A stretch of 64,000 nucleotides of DNA from Persicaria tinctoria (taxonomy: Eukaryota > Streptophyta > Magnoliopsida > Caryophyllales > Polygonaceae). The notes below the pieces were generated by a model. It made no database searches. It worked only from the letters and a program-made list of their open reading frames with translations, and was not told the DNA's origin. The DNA is taken from NCBI GenBank assembly GCA_037127255.1, contig JBANSL010000005.1:84821160-84885159 (forward strand), given 5' to 3'. Below are positions 57,301-64,000 of this stretch, in pieces (the stretch's first letter is position 1; each line of letters begins with the position of its first letter). The translations under genes and the position numbers were made by a program.

Positions 57301-58507
57301 CTTCTAAGTCTTCTTTTGTCTCAACCCAGTGCCCATCATCGGATCTCAAGCCTTTAACTCTGTTACGTTTCCTGCGAATCACCGTAGACGCGTGGAAGAA
57401 ACTCGTATTTCTATCTCCAAAAGTAAGCCACTTTTCCCTCGACTTTTGGAACCATAAGATCTCTTCCTGCTCGAGAGTGACTTCCAAAGCCTGACGGATC
57501 TTAGATTCCTGTTCGAGCACCAACGGAGAATTACATCTGGCGTTAACAGTTTGAAACTTGCCGAGGGCCTTCGATAATTGATCCTTACGAGCTTGAATAT
57601 TCCCAAAAACACGCTTATTCCATTTCTTGAGGTCTAAGCTGAGTTTCTCTAGAGCTTCAGGCGTATCACACTCCTTATTCCACTTGGTATGAACGAGGTC
57701 AGGGAAGTTTTCGTGAGTTGACCACGCGGCCTCAAAGCGGAAAGGTCGTTTCCTGATGTTCTTGATAATGGACGGGTTAAGCTCCAATAGCAAAGGACAA
57801 TGATCGGAAGAATACCGAGGAAGGTGTCGAACTCTAGCCTCAGGCCACAATAACCTCCCTTCCAGATTCGTGAGCACTCTGTCAAGACGCTTAGAAATGA
57901 CCCTATCACCAAGCGAGACTTTACTCCATGTGAAATCCGGTCCAGAAAAACCGAGATCCAACAGCCTACAACGATCGATCAACCCCTGGAACACCTTAGT
58001 ATCCTGATGGAGAGTGCCAGTGCCGCCAAAGGTTTCGTTCGGGCTAACGATGCAATTGAAGTCGCCCCCAATGACCAAGGGCCCTCCAATGTTATCCAGG
58101 CAGTTTCTGAGTTTGTCCCAAAAGGGAACACGTCTAGCCACAGTCGGGGGGGGGGGGGGGGGGGGGGCATAAACAGTAACCAGGTGGACTCTACTTCCGC
58201 CTGTAGACCAAGAGGCATGAATGAAATCCGCAGCCTTCTCGTGAACATTGATTCTGTGTTTTCTGTCGTCCCAAAGAAGCCAGACTCCACCCGCAAATCC
58301 GGACGCTTCTATGCGAACACAGTTAGGAAAGTCTAACTTCTCACATACCTCTTTTGCCTTGTCACCCGATACGCGAGTTTCCATTAACGCAAGAATATCC
58401 ACGCTGCAGTGTTGACGGATGTAGCGGATGGCTCTTCTAAAGCTCTTTTTACCTACGCCAAAGCAATTCCAGAACAAAATATTAGTTTTGTTGGTTGTAC
58501 AATCCAT
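54371..58507 (-). CDS. LINE ORF2 protein: endonuclease, reverse transcriptase (FADN), RNase H
   Basis: An uninterrupted frame of 1378 residues from MDCTTNKTN. The frame is open further upstream into ORF1, but this Met stands right before the endonuclease start ILFWNCFGVGKK. Endonuclease motifs are LALMETRVS, GGDFNCIV and SSDHCPLL. A 22-base G run at 58146-58167 (plus strand) codes for seven prolines after VTVYA in this domain. The RT has APGIDGFQVVFF, LDLEKANDRLNW (Asn where Tyr is usual), RQGDPISPYIF and FFADNILLF. The second Asp of the catalytic FADD box is Asn, which in this enzyme class normally abolishes polymerase activity. A zinc-binding region (CPCCHLHCETLLHLF) and RNase H (NTDGAV, NAELWAI, ESDSE, REGNCVADFL) follow. 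Confidence 0.92.
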   Translation of the reverse strand: MDCTTNKTNILFWNCFGVGKKSFRRAIRYIRQHCSVDILALMETRVSGDKAKEVCEKLDFPNCVRIEASGFAGGVWLLWDDRKHRINVHEKAADFIHASWSTGGSRVHLVTVYAPPPPPPPTVARRVPFWDKLRNCLDNIGGPLVIGGDFNCIVSPNETFGGTGTLHQDTKVFQGLIDRCRLLDLGFSGPDFTWSKVSLGDRVISKRLDRVLTNLEGRLLWPEARVRHLPRYSSDHCPLLLELNPSIIKNIRKRPFRFEAAWSTHENFPDLVHTKWNKECDTPEALEKLSLDLKKWNKRVFGNIQARKDQLSKALGKFQTVNARCNSPLVLEQESKIRQALEVTLEQEEILWFQKSREKWLTFGDRNTSFFHASTVIRRKRNRVKGLRSDDGHWVETKEDLEGMALTYFKDLYTDDGKDPCLGDVPSAFPLLSEQEQNDLCSTVSSTEIRKAFSQLGAYKAPGIDGFQVVFFNKCWEDVGCSMIDFIKRFFCTSKLPIGVNDTLITLLPKVGKPETIHQFRPIGLCNVIYKAITKILVNRLKPHMECLFGPTQGSFIPGRLISDNIVVAQEVVHSMRRKKGAKGWMCLKLDLEKANDRLNWDFIEDTLARANLPPALIRWVMECIRTPRLQILWNGEVTDQFIPTRGIRQGDPISPYIFILCMERLSHIIAESVEIGEWKPIGIARGGHKLSHLFFADNILLFAEASIAQVKVIRGCLETFCNSSGQKVSLLKSKVFVSNNVKRELRERIQVESNIEASRDLGHYLGIPILHKRINQGTFSSIFDKFASKLAGWKSSLLSFAGRVTLARNVLSTIPVYTMSTLILPENTCNKIEKACRNFVWNSSPEGRRLHKVCWDEITRPKELGGLGIRRMKGLNLSLVAKLGWRLMHDDKGLWTDVLFSKYIGKALGKSAAASHVWKGIVKAVDEILKPNTRRCLGNGQNIRFWSDLWIGSEPLASLATLGQPLNSEHTTISDMWDAESGWRWNCFAALLPASTVLKIAAAVVSDREDVVGWPASGNGIYTARSSYALLRRVDVTPSMDRTFFRSIWRLDVNERIRTFIWTSAKGGILTNSELFRRHIDNSDLCPCCHLHCETLLHLFRDCGVANGFWMQVRGARKRADFFTLPFSSWIRRNVLDKGMEDGVEWCSFFAVALWCFWLRRNQEIFKDIKREPVTAARCLCLAKEHNIARKKVLAAVQTKARKPANLCWMPPTSGWVKLNTDGAVRGDGAASAGSVIRDEHGAWLVGFTHNIGACSVTNAELWAIAKGLDMAWMRGYKKVVCESDSEVALNLIKKVVCPTHPSASLVLACQGFLSRNWSIQFRHTLREGNCVADFLSHFALSFPLGFAVLNSVPVDGSRLLLDDALGVAKPRLRVVQ
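58146..58167. repeat. Poly(G) tract of 22 bases inside LINE ORF2
   Basis: It reads as C on the coding strand and gives a run of seven Pro in the endonuclease domain. The length must be 22 (or differ by a multiple of three) for ORF2 to stay open. Confidence 0.85.
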
Positions 58508-58565
58508 AAGAAACAATAAAAGAAAATAGAAGGACAATAATACTACAGAGACAGGGACACGAAAG

Positions 58566-60350
58566 TTAAACTCCCTTCTCGACATTCTCTGACTGTCCTG
58601 GCTTATTTTTCTCTCCTGCCTCCACATGAGCCACCGGGACCCAAAATTTCCCTTGCAATGGTGGTGACGGGGGACTAGATTGGTCAGCCATCCCATTATG
58701 CATCTCCCCGATCTCCGGGTTTTGCATAGCGTGATCAACCTCACCCATGGTTTCCTTCAAGATCTTGATCGACTTCCCCGCATTATTCACCTTGCTTCCT
58801 TTCAAATTTAATCCTTTTGGTTTGCTGATATCTTTCTGGTTCTTTCTTTTGACATTGAGAGCTTTGAGGGTAACAACTCTAGCCTTCAAAATAGGGCACC
58901 CAGTATCCGGCTTATTGGGCCCTTGAATTGGGCCAGCCTTGTTGAGAGCAATGTCTGTCGATGGCCTAGCATCCATTCCAAGTCCAGGATTCATCTGAGC
59001 CCCGCAGCTACTCGAACCATTACCCATGTTAGGAACATTGGCTTTCCCCTTGTGTTTATGAGGCGCCGACTCTTTCTTGTAATCCTCCGAAGTCCGCGCA
59101 CCGCCATTAACACTTTTACCTTTTCCATTATTACTTCCCCTCGTGCTAACCTTTGAGGATCCCGGAGTACCGCCTTTAAGGCTGTCCAGACGACCGTTAT
59201 GGCTCAAACCCCCATTGGCATTCTGAGGACCCTTGGCCATTCTCGCCGGAGCCGGCGTGGCACCCACCGGATTTTCCGACTTTCCGGCGGTCCCATTCCC
59301 AGGGTTAGCAGGTTTTCCTTTGTGTTTTGGCGGGCGGCGTCTGACCACCTGCATCCATGGACCATGGTTTTTGTCCTCCTCATCTCCTTTGTCTTCTTCC
59401 TTCCGAGATGGCGGGGGTTCCACCATCATAGAAACCTCCCCTAGCACCTCCTTCAATTCCTCCGCTTTCGTCTCCGGGCAATTCGCTTTCCAGTGCCCAA
59501 CTCTTCCACAGGTAAAACAAATCTTAGGAATCCCTTCATATTCAAGCCGAAAGCTCTCCCCATTAATGGTGATAGAGCCCTTCAGAGGCTCCTCCAGATT
59601 GACCTCCACACAAACCTGCGTAAAATTCCCTCTATTCGTGTAAATAGTTCGATGATCGACCTTAATAGGCTTCCCCAGACCTTCAGCAACCTTCAACAGC
59701 ACTTCCTCCTGATAAAGAACCATAGGAAGATCGACAATTCTAATCCAAGCGGGGGCGGTTTTAATGACTTCCGAAGGCCTGAAATCCGGTGACCAGCCCT
59801 TAATAATCAAACATCTACCAAACACCGACCACGGACCACCAGTCAGGATCTTCAGACCATCTTCCTTCTTCTCGGGGCGAACCAAGAAATTCCCAAAGGG
59901 CAAATCTATGACTTGAAACCTGCCAAACTCTTTCCAGATCTCCCTTAATTTCATATCCATCACGTAAAGGGGGATTTTAGGTCCCAACATCCTGACAATC
60001 AGAGAACTCTCCCAAGCACCAGCAAGAGCATCGATGACCGAGGGATCGATAGTGACCATCGGATTTCCCCCCAAGGCTGGTGGGAAGGATACTTTGATTT
60101 TCTTTTCCAGGAAACCTTGATGCACGGACGTCTTCTGCATAGTCACCCCACCCATAACAACTTTATCGCGCCAGGAGGGAGCCTCCACAGAGGGGACGAT
60201 AGGCTGGGGGACGCTATTCTGTATATCCGGTCCCGGATCATCTGGGGGAGGGGGCACCGGCACAGAATCCGTCTGCATCACATCGGGAAGTTTATTCTCA
60301 GAGCTCATATTGGGAATCACACGCGCCGCGCGTTCTTTTGACATCACCAT
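58566..60350 (-). CDS. LINE ORF1 protein (DUF4283-like plus CCHC zinc knuckle)
   Basis: A 594-residue frame starting at MVMSKERAARV; the frame runs open beyond this into host flank, but codons before 60366 belong to the F-box gene 3' flank. It has the standard plant L1 ORF1 plan: Pro-rich N-terminus, a DUF4283-type nucleic-acid-binding segment (FQVIDLPFGNFLV, GGPWSVFGRCLIIKGWSPDF), a CFTCGRVGHWKANC zinc knuckle, then a basic, low-complexity tail (RRRPPKHKGKPAN). Such proteins coat the LINE RNA. The stop lies 58 bases before the ORF2 ATG. Confidence 0.92.
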   Translation of the reverse strand: MVMSKERAARVIPNMSSENKLPDVMQTDSVPVPPPPDDPGPDIQNSVPQPIVPSVEAPSWRDKVVMGGVTMQKTSVHQGFLEKKIKVSFPPALGGNPMVTIDPSVIDALAGAWESSLIVRMLGPKIPLYVMDMKLREIWKEFGRFQVIDLPFGNFLVRPEKKEDGLKILTGGPWSVFGRCLIIKGWSPDFRPSEVIKTAPAWIRIVDLPMVLYQEEVLLKVAEGLGKPIKVDHRTIYTNRGNFTQVCVEVNLEEPLKGSITINGESFRLEYEGIPKICFTCGRVGHWKANCPETKAEELKEVLGEVSMMVEPPPSRKEEDKGDEEDKNHGPWMQVVRRRPPKHKGKPANPGNGTAGKSENPVGATPAPARMAKGPQNANGGLSHNGRLDSLKGGTPGSSKVSTRGSNNGKGKSVNGGARTSEDYKKESAPHKHKGKANVPNMGNGSSSCGAQMNPGLGMDARPSTDIALNKAGPIQGPNKPDTGCPILKARVVTLKALNVKRKNQKDISKPKGLNLKGSKVNNAGKSIKILKETMGEVDHAMQNPEIGEMHNGMADQSSPPSPPLQGKFWVPVAHVEAGEKNKPGQSENVEKGV

Positions 60351-60456
60351 TTGCACTACTAGCTGAGCAATAATGAAATTGAAATCCAAACATATATAGT
60401 TAAAATTTGTGTCAAGTGAAAAAAGAAAAGACATTTTACTTCCACATATAACACGG

Positions 60457-62027
60457 TTACTTTGCATAAGACGGAAACCAAGCAGAGATGATCTTTCTAA
60501 ATCCTACTGTTGAAGACGTTTTGCGGGCAACTTTCCTTAATTTGGTAAATAAAGAGCAGACACCTTCCCCGTGAAAAGGAGAGGACCATGGATTCAACGA
60601 AATAGGAACAGCTAAGTTTGGATTAAATTCCCATTCTTCAACATTAAAAAGATCCACACATACCTTTTCAGCACTCTCGAGATCATGAGCAACCACCTTG
60701 TTCTTGTAAGCAGATATCAAACAAAAGAAGTCGGCATTTAAAGGATCCGGAGCAACCAGGAGTCTGCAATCTCTCAACGAGCTTGCGTTCCATAGTGGAC
60801 TAATAGGACACCTATTCTGCAGGCACCACTCTCCCTTGTCAAAGTCCACTAATTGCCACACACACAGCCTCCAATCACCATCACCACAGTCCTCTATCTC
60901 ACCAAACTCAATTAAGTCTTGCAAACCCAAATGAATCAGATTCATGCCCGAGTTCATCACCTTCCTACCCGATCCAACGGGCAATTGAATAGAGCCGAAT
61001 CCTTCAAGGCTGTCATAGGGATCATAAGTCACCATAGTCCTTGTATTCCAGTCAAAGTAATGCAAGATACCTTTGTAGAGTCGTAGTCGTCGTGGCCAAG
61101 AATTTAGTGGTACCGCAGCAGGCCAGCTTATTCGTTCCTTGCGAGTCCATCTCCCAGTATCCGAAGAGAAGATGTCAATCTTAGCAAATTTGATGGAACT
61201 GGGAGTACGAGTACGTGTACGTGGACTGTCGGTGATGAATTGCATACACACAACTTTGTATGTAACACTGTCTTGATTCTCGCCTACTCGTTGGGGACCA
61301 CGTGTGGCAAGACCACACGTCATGCCACACGCCCACCATCTATAACCAGGATGACGGAGCAAGGCTGGGAGCTTTACAGATTGGCGGGTGAGCGGGTTGA
61401 AGACACAAATGTGAAATTTTGTAGAACAGAACAAACCTAGTACGAGTCCATCTCTTGAAGCCATTATTCTATAATCGTGGCCAGGTCGGTAGGTGACATG
61501 GAGAGAGGGTGGAGCATCATCCGCCGTACGAAGGACAGTAGAATCTGAATGGCTCAAATCTTTGGATTTTTTGGCGAAGCCATGACGGAGTTCCGGATAC
61601 AACGATGCAGATAGGTGAGACAGAGAGGACGATGATTGTAGATAATTAAGGCAGAATTTGGGGTCGGAGATGAGGGAATTCAATTGCTTTGAGACGCACT
61701 TGCACCGGAAGAGAGGTTTGATGCGCAATCTGTACAGAATTTCAACTATTATCTCTTCTGGGAGATCAACCGAGGCTGCATAAACATTTCGATCAACAAA
61801 TTGAAGTAACTTATTTGTTCATCCACAAAGATTCCAATTCAAAGATGAATAATTGAACCAATTATCCATGGCTGATGCATAAACATTAATTTAAACCAAT
61901 TATGGTAATTTGTTATTTGTTCATCCGATCCACAAAGATTCGAATTCACAGATGAATAATTGAACAAAAGATACGTACCTGAACTCGTCCTCCTCCTTTT
62001 TTTGAGAACCGAATTCGTCCTTTTCAT
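60457..62027 (-). CDS. F-box protein with F-box-associated domain (gene 4), two exons
   Basis: Exon 1 is 62027-61979 and exon 2 is 61775-60457; the intron borders (CAG|GTACGT, TTATGCAG|CC) equal those of gene 3. The product has 455 residues and starts MKRTNSVLKKRRRTSSASVDLPEEI. An F-box (EIIVEILYRLRIKPLFRCKCVSK) and FBA body (CVFNPLTRQSVKLPALL, YKVVCMQF, ISLNPWSSPFHG) follow. Compared with gene 3 there are inserted pieces (TRTRTPSS; EGVCSLFTKLRKVARK near the end) and a basic N-terminal extension derived from a 20-bp insert in exon 1. The frame is intact. Both sides carry LINE insertions: 90 bases beyond its stop codon and about 150 bases upstream of its start codon. Function is probably as for gene 3, but expression may differ. 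Confidence 0.88.
61991..62010 (-). mobile_element. 20-bp LINE-tail-like insert in exon 1 of F-box gene 4
   Basis: On the minus strand the insert reads GGTTCTCAAAAAAAGGAGGA, between GGACGAATTC (62020-62011) and GGACGAGTTC (61990-61981). Gene 3 has only one such decamer (GGACGATTTC). GTTCTC followed by A is also the 3' end of the LINE at 62178-63490. An extremely 5'-truncated LINE insertion with target duplication would explain both the insert and the duplication. Confidence 0.5.
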
Positions 62028-62177
62028 CTCTACTGGTTGGGTTGTGTGCTGGCGAAAATAAAACCCTAGGGCTTATATATGGAAGGAGCTTCTTTAACCT
62101 TTTAAATGTGAAGTCATCCAATATAGAGCCTTCGCAAATTAATTAACATAAAATTAACCCACACGGAGGTGTGTATT

Positions 62178-63490
62178 TTTTTTTTTTTTGAGAACAAGAC
62201 CATCAGGTCATTCCATTTCATTAATCAAACCCAAAGCCACAGAGTCTGGTAGCGACTGTAAAGAAAAAAACAACGAGTGACTAATAGGTCTCACGGCTTC
62301 TAAATCATGTGCCGCCCTATTCCCTAATCTACTAACAAAAGACCAACCAATGGACTGAAAATAAGACGACAAATCTAAAATGTCAGAAATAAGGTTAAAC
62401 AGAACACCCTTTCCTTGGCACCCATTCCGAAGCTTTGTTACTAGCGATAGACAATCAGACTCGATCATAATATGCCACAATCCTCTCTCCTTAGCTAACT
62501 GCACTGCCCAGCGCACACTCTCCGCCTCGGCCACTTCGACTGATCTTGTATGTTCAATCTCCCTCTGGCCTGCGAAAATAAGCTCTCCCCGCTGATCTCG
62601 GCACACCACACCTATCGCTGGCACCTGATTAGGGGGCAGACTCGCGTCGCAGTTAATCTTCAAAGTCCCCTCGCTTGGCTTGCTCCACCTCCTTCCGCCG
62701 TTGCTACTGAATTGATCCAGGTGGGGTGCAGTTGTCACCTCTCTATAGCTTTCTGCTGCAGCAAGTGCCTCCTTTGTGTCCCTTATTATGTCGTCTGCCT
62801 CCATGATTACTCCTTCAAAGATTCTCTTGTTCCGGGCACCCCATATCTGCCAAGCCAACAACGCCCATATCTGCCTATGTCCAGTTGATCCTTCGATGAA
62901 AATTTGTTGGAAAGTGGGAAGAAATGTTGTATGACTTAGCCAGTATCTCTCCAACTTTGGTTCCTTCTTCCATACCTTCCTAGCTATGCTGCACTCAAAC
63001 AAAGCGTGAAAACAGGATTCCTCTCGACCACACACATCACAAGTTGCATCCTCTGTAATTCTCCTCCGGTGCAGGTTTGTTTTGCAAGGCAACACATCTG
63101 CAGCAGCTCTCCATACGTAGGAAGAGACCTTCGGGGACACACGGAGCTTCCACAAAGATTTCCATGCCCTTTCCGTCGTGGCCATGTCCGAGGTACCAGC
63201 TGCATCCCTCCTCTGCAAAGACTTCTCTAGTATCGCATGATATGCTGACCTTACTGTGAAGATTCCGTTCTTTGAGTGGCTCCACAAGAGCTGATCCTGA
63301 ACCAGTGGGTCGACGAGCCTGTTCTGTCGAACTTCCTCTATGTCGCACGGTAAAAGGAACCTTCTTAGTTGCACCTCGTCCCATCGGCCCGCTTCCCAGT
63401 CAATAAGATCTACAACCCGAAGCTCTGAGTCACCTCCGTAGAAGTTCCCAAGGACCTTGAAACTTGCCGGACGACTTATCCATTTATCTT
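62178..63490 (-). mobile_element. 5'-truncated L1-type LINE with perfect 20-bp target duplication
   Basis: CCCACACGGAGGTGTGTATT stands at 62158-62177 and again at 63491-63510. Between them is a 1313-bp minus-strand LINE 3' end with a T run (the poly(A) tail) at 62178-62191. Exact duplications mark a young insertion. It sits just upstream of F-box gene 4, in the opposite flank to the 6-kb LINE. Confidence 0.95.
62208..63490 (-). pseudogene. LINE ORF2 C-terminal fragment (RT end, zinc region, RNase H), open
   Basis: The whole truncated fragment is one open frame. It starts in the RT-associated region (DKWISRPASFKV, VVDLIDWEAGRWDEV), continues with SYVWRAAADVLPCKTNL and CDVCGREESCFHALFEC, and ends with RNase H (NCDASLPPN, VAEAESVRWAV, ESDCLSLV, RLGNRAAHDL). 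It is the same family as the LINE at 31100-34507 (compare LIDWERGGWDEGA and CDECGREE). It lacks endonuclease and catalytic RT motifs and has no use of its own. Confidence 0.9.
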
Positions 63491-63510
63491 CCCACACGGA
63501 GGTGTGTATT

Positions 63511-64000
63511 CAACAGCGATCATTTTATTTATTTATAAAAATATTTATATTCTATGCCTTTTTTTTTGGTGAGGTTATATTAATTATTAACGTGTTTATT
63601 CTATGCCTTTATATTAACGTGTTTATAGATATACGGAGTATATTATTAAATTTCGTATTTGTACATCAAAATTAAATTCATATTTAAAAAAATCTAGAAT
63701 TATTGATCTTTTAGTTATTAACATTTTTAAAAAGAGTAAACTAAAGAAAATCACCACTTAAATATGTTATATTACCCTAAACGACTCCTTATATTCATAA
63801 TTACATGAAATCACCCATTAAACCAATTCTGTTTGCAAAGAGTCACTGACTCACCTATTCTATTTGGGTTCAGATCAAAACCACAGTTTGCCCAAAAAAA
63901 AAAAAAAACACTGTTTAAAATCGCGTGTATTTTGAAAACACATATTACATTTACATAATTCATCCCGAAATAAAATTGTCAACATAAATGTTGTGAATTG
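63511..64000. other. Right edge, AT-rich, possible foldback MITE end
   Basis: No gene seen. From about 63733 the sequence AAGAGTAAACTAAAGAAAATCACC...ATTACATGAAATCACCC resembles the arms of the foldback MITE at 18269-18657 and may be the start of a related element cut by the window edge. At 63548-63561 and 63597-63610 TATTCTATGCCTTT is repeated around 35 bases. Confidence 0.4.

Larger units (their letters stand above)
54309..60366 (-). mobile_element. L1-type LINE, both ORFs open, 11-bp target duplication
   Basis: A 6058-bp insertion between two copies of GCAATAATGAA (54298-54308 and 60367-60377). The duplicate F-box block has this target once, at 50300-50310, so the insertion postdates that duplication. 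The 3' end (read on the minus strand) is CTCACCAAAAAGAAAA, a short A-rich tail. Only 16 bases separate the 5' end from the first ORF1 ATG, so the copy may be trimmed just upstream of ORF1. Both ORFs are open, but see the FADN change in ORF2. Confidence 0.92.
54041..62140. repeat. Segmental duplication block B, copy 2 (F-box gene 4)
   Basis: Partner of 49140-51930, expanded by the LINE at 54309-60366. The join around the LINE restores CATATATTGCAATAATGAA followed by ATTGAAATCCAAA, as in copy 1 at 50292-50318. Confidence 0.85.

Noticed and set aside
54491..60341. Plus-strand open frames inside the 6-kb LINE
   Set aside because: They are antisense to the coding frames of ORF1 and ORF2 and show no independent domain or codon character.
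60351..60467. ORF1 of the 6-kb LINE starting at MQSNRVICG
   Set aside because: Most of those codons lie outside the target duplication, in the 3' flank of the F-box gene, so the true ORF1 start is inside the element at 60350 or 60344.

Overview
This window looks like a repeat-rich nuclear segment from a eudicot. The genes have spliceosomal introns with GT/AG borders, and the repeats are plant-type: L1- and RTE-clade LINEs, a CACTA (En/Spm) element, hAT, Stowaway, Tourist and MULE elements, and an Athila-like LTR with a tRNA-Asp primer site. Plant gene families (F-box/FBA and purple acid phosphatase) sit among them. The species cannot be named from the sequence. No rRNA, true tRNA, CRISPR or bacterial-type operon was seen.

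Layout, left to right. 1-3.2 kb: a decayed L1-type LINE (+). 3.4-3.9 kb: a hAT MITE. 4.3-11.6 kb: a full-length L1-type LINE (-) with a 14-bp target duplication, whose ORF1 slot holds an unrecognised 579-aa frame that overlaps ORF2 as ATGA. 11.6-14.7 kb: tandem repeats, a Stowaway MITE and an Athila-like LTR. 14.8-18.7 kb: F-box gene 1 with a relic F-box gene downstream. 18.7-31 kb: LINE scraps and an unclassified repeat holding a second hAT MITE and a 9.7-kb CACTA element with an intact TNPA-like gene and a broken TNPD gene. 31.1-34.5 kb: a 5'-truncated LINE (+). 34.7-37.5 kb: F-box gene 2, a duplicate of the gene 1 block. 37.9-41.8 kb: a probable non-autonomous CACTA-like element. 42.5-44.8 kb: a five-exon purple acid phosphatase gene. 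45.5-48.9 kb: a third hAT MITE, a Stowaway MITE and a 2.2-kb MULE-like element. 49.1-62.1 kb: a second duplicated pair, F-box genes 3 and 4, with a 6-kb LINE (-) in the 3' flank of gene 4. 62.2-63.5 kb: a 5'-truncated LINE (-) with a perfect 20-bp target duplication just upstream of gene 4.

Host genes that can be supported are four related F-box/FBA genes, all on the minus strand, and one purple acid phosphatase. F-box proteins serve as substrate adaptors of SCF ubiquitin ligases. The four form two recent duplicate pairs. Comparing partners exposes empty sites for four insertions (a Tourist MITE, a SINE, a foldback MITE and a LINE), which orders events at the locus.

The main oddities are: three hAT MITEs with exact 8-bp target duplications, each saturated with a different short word; a LINE with an unfamiliar first ORF; a phosphatase that has lost one metal-ligand histidine (GHVH to GRVH); a LINE with both ORFs open but FADN instead of FADD; a 20-bp LINE-tail-like insert within the coding exon of F-box gene 4; and three C/G homopolymers of exactly 22 bases.
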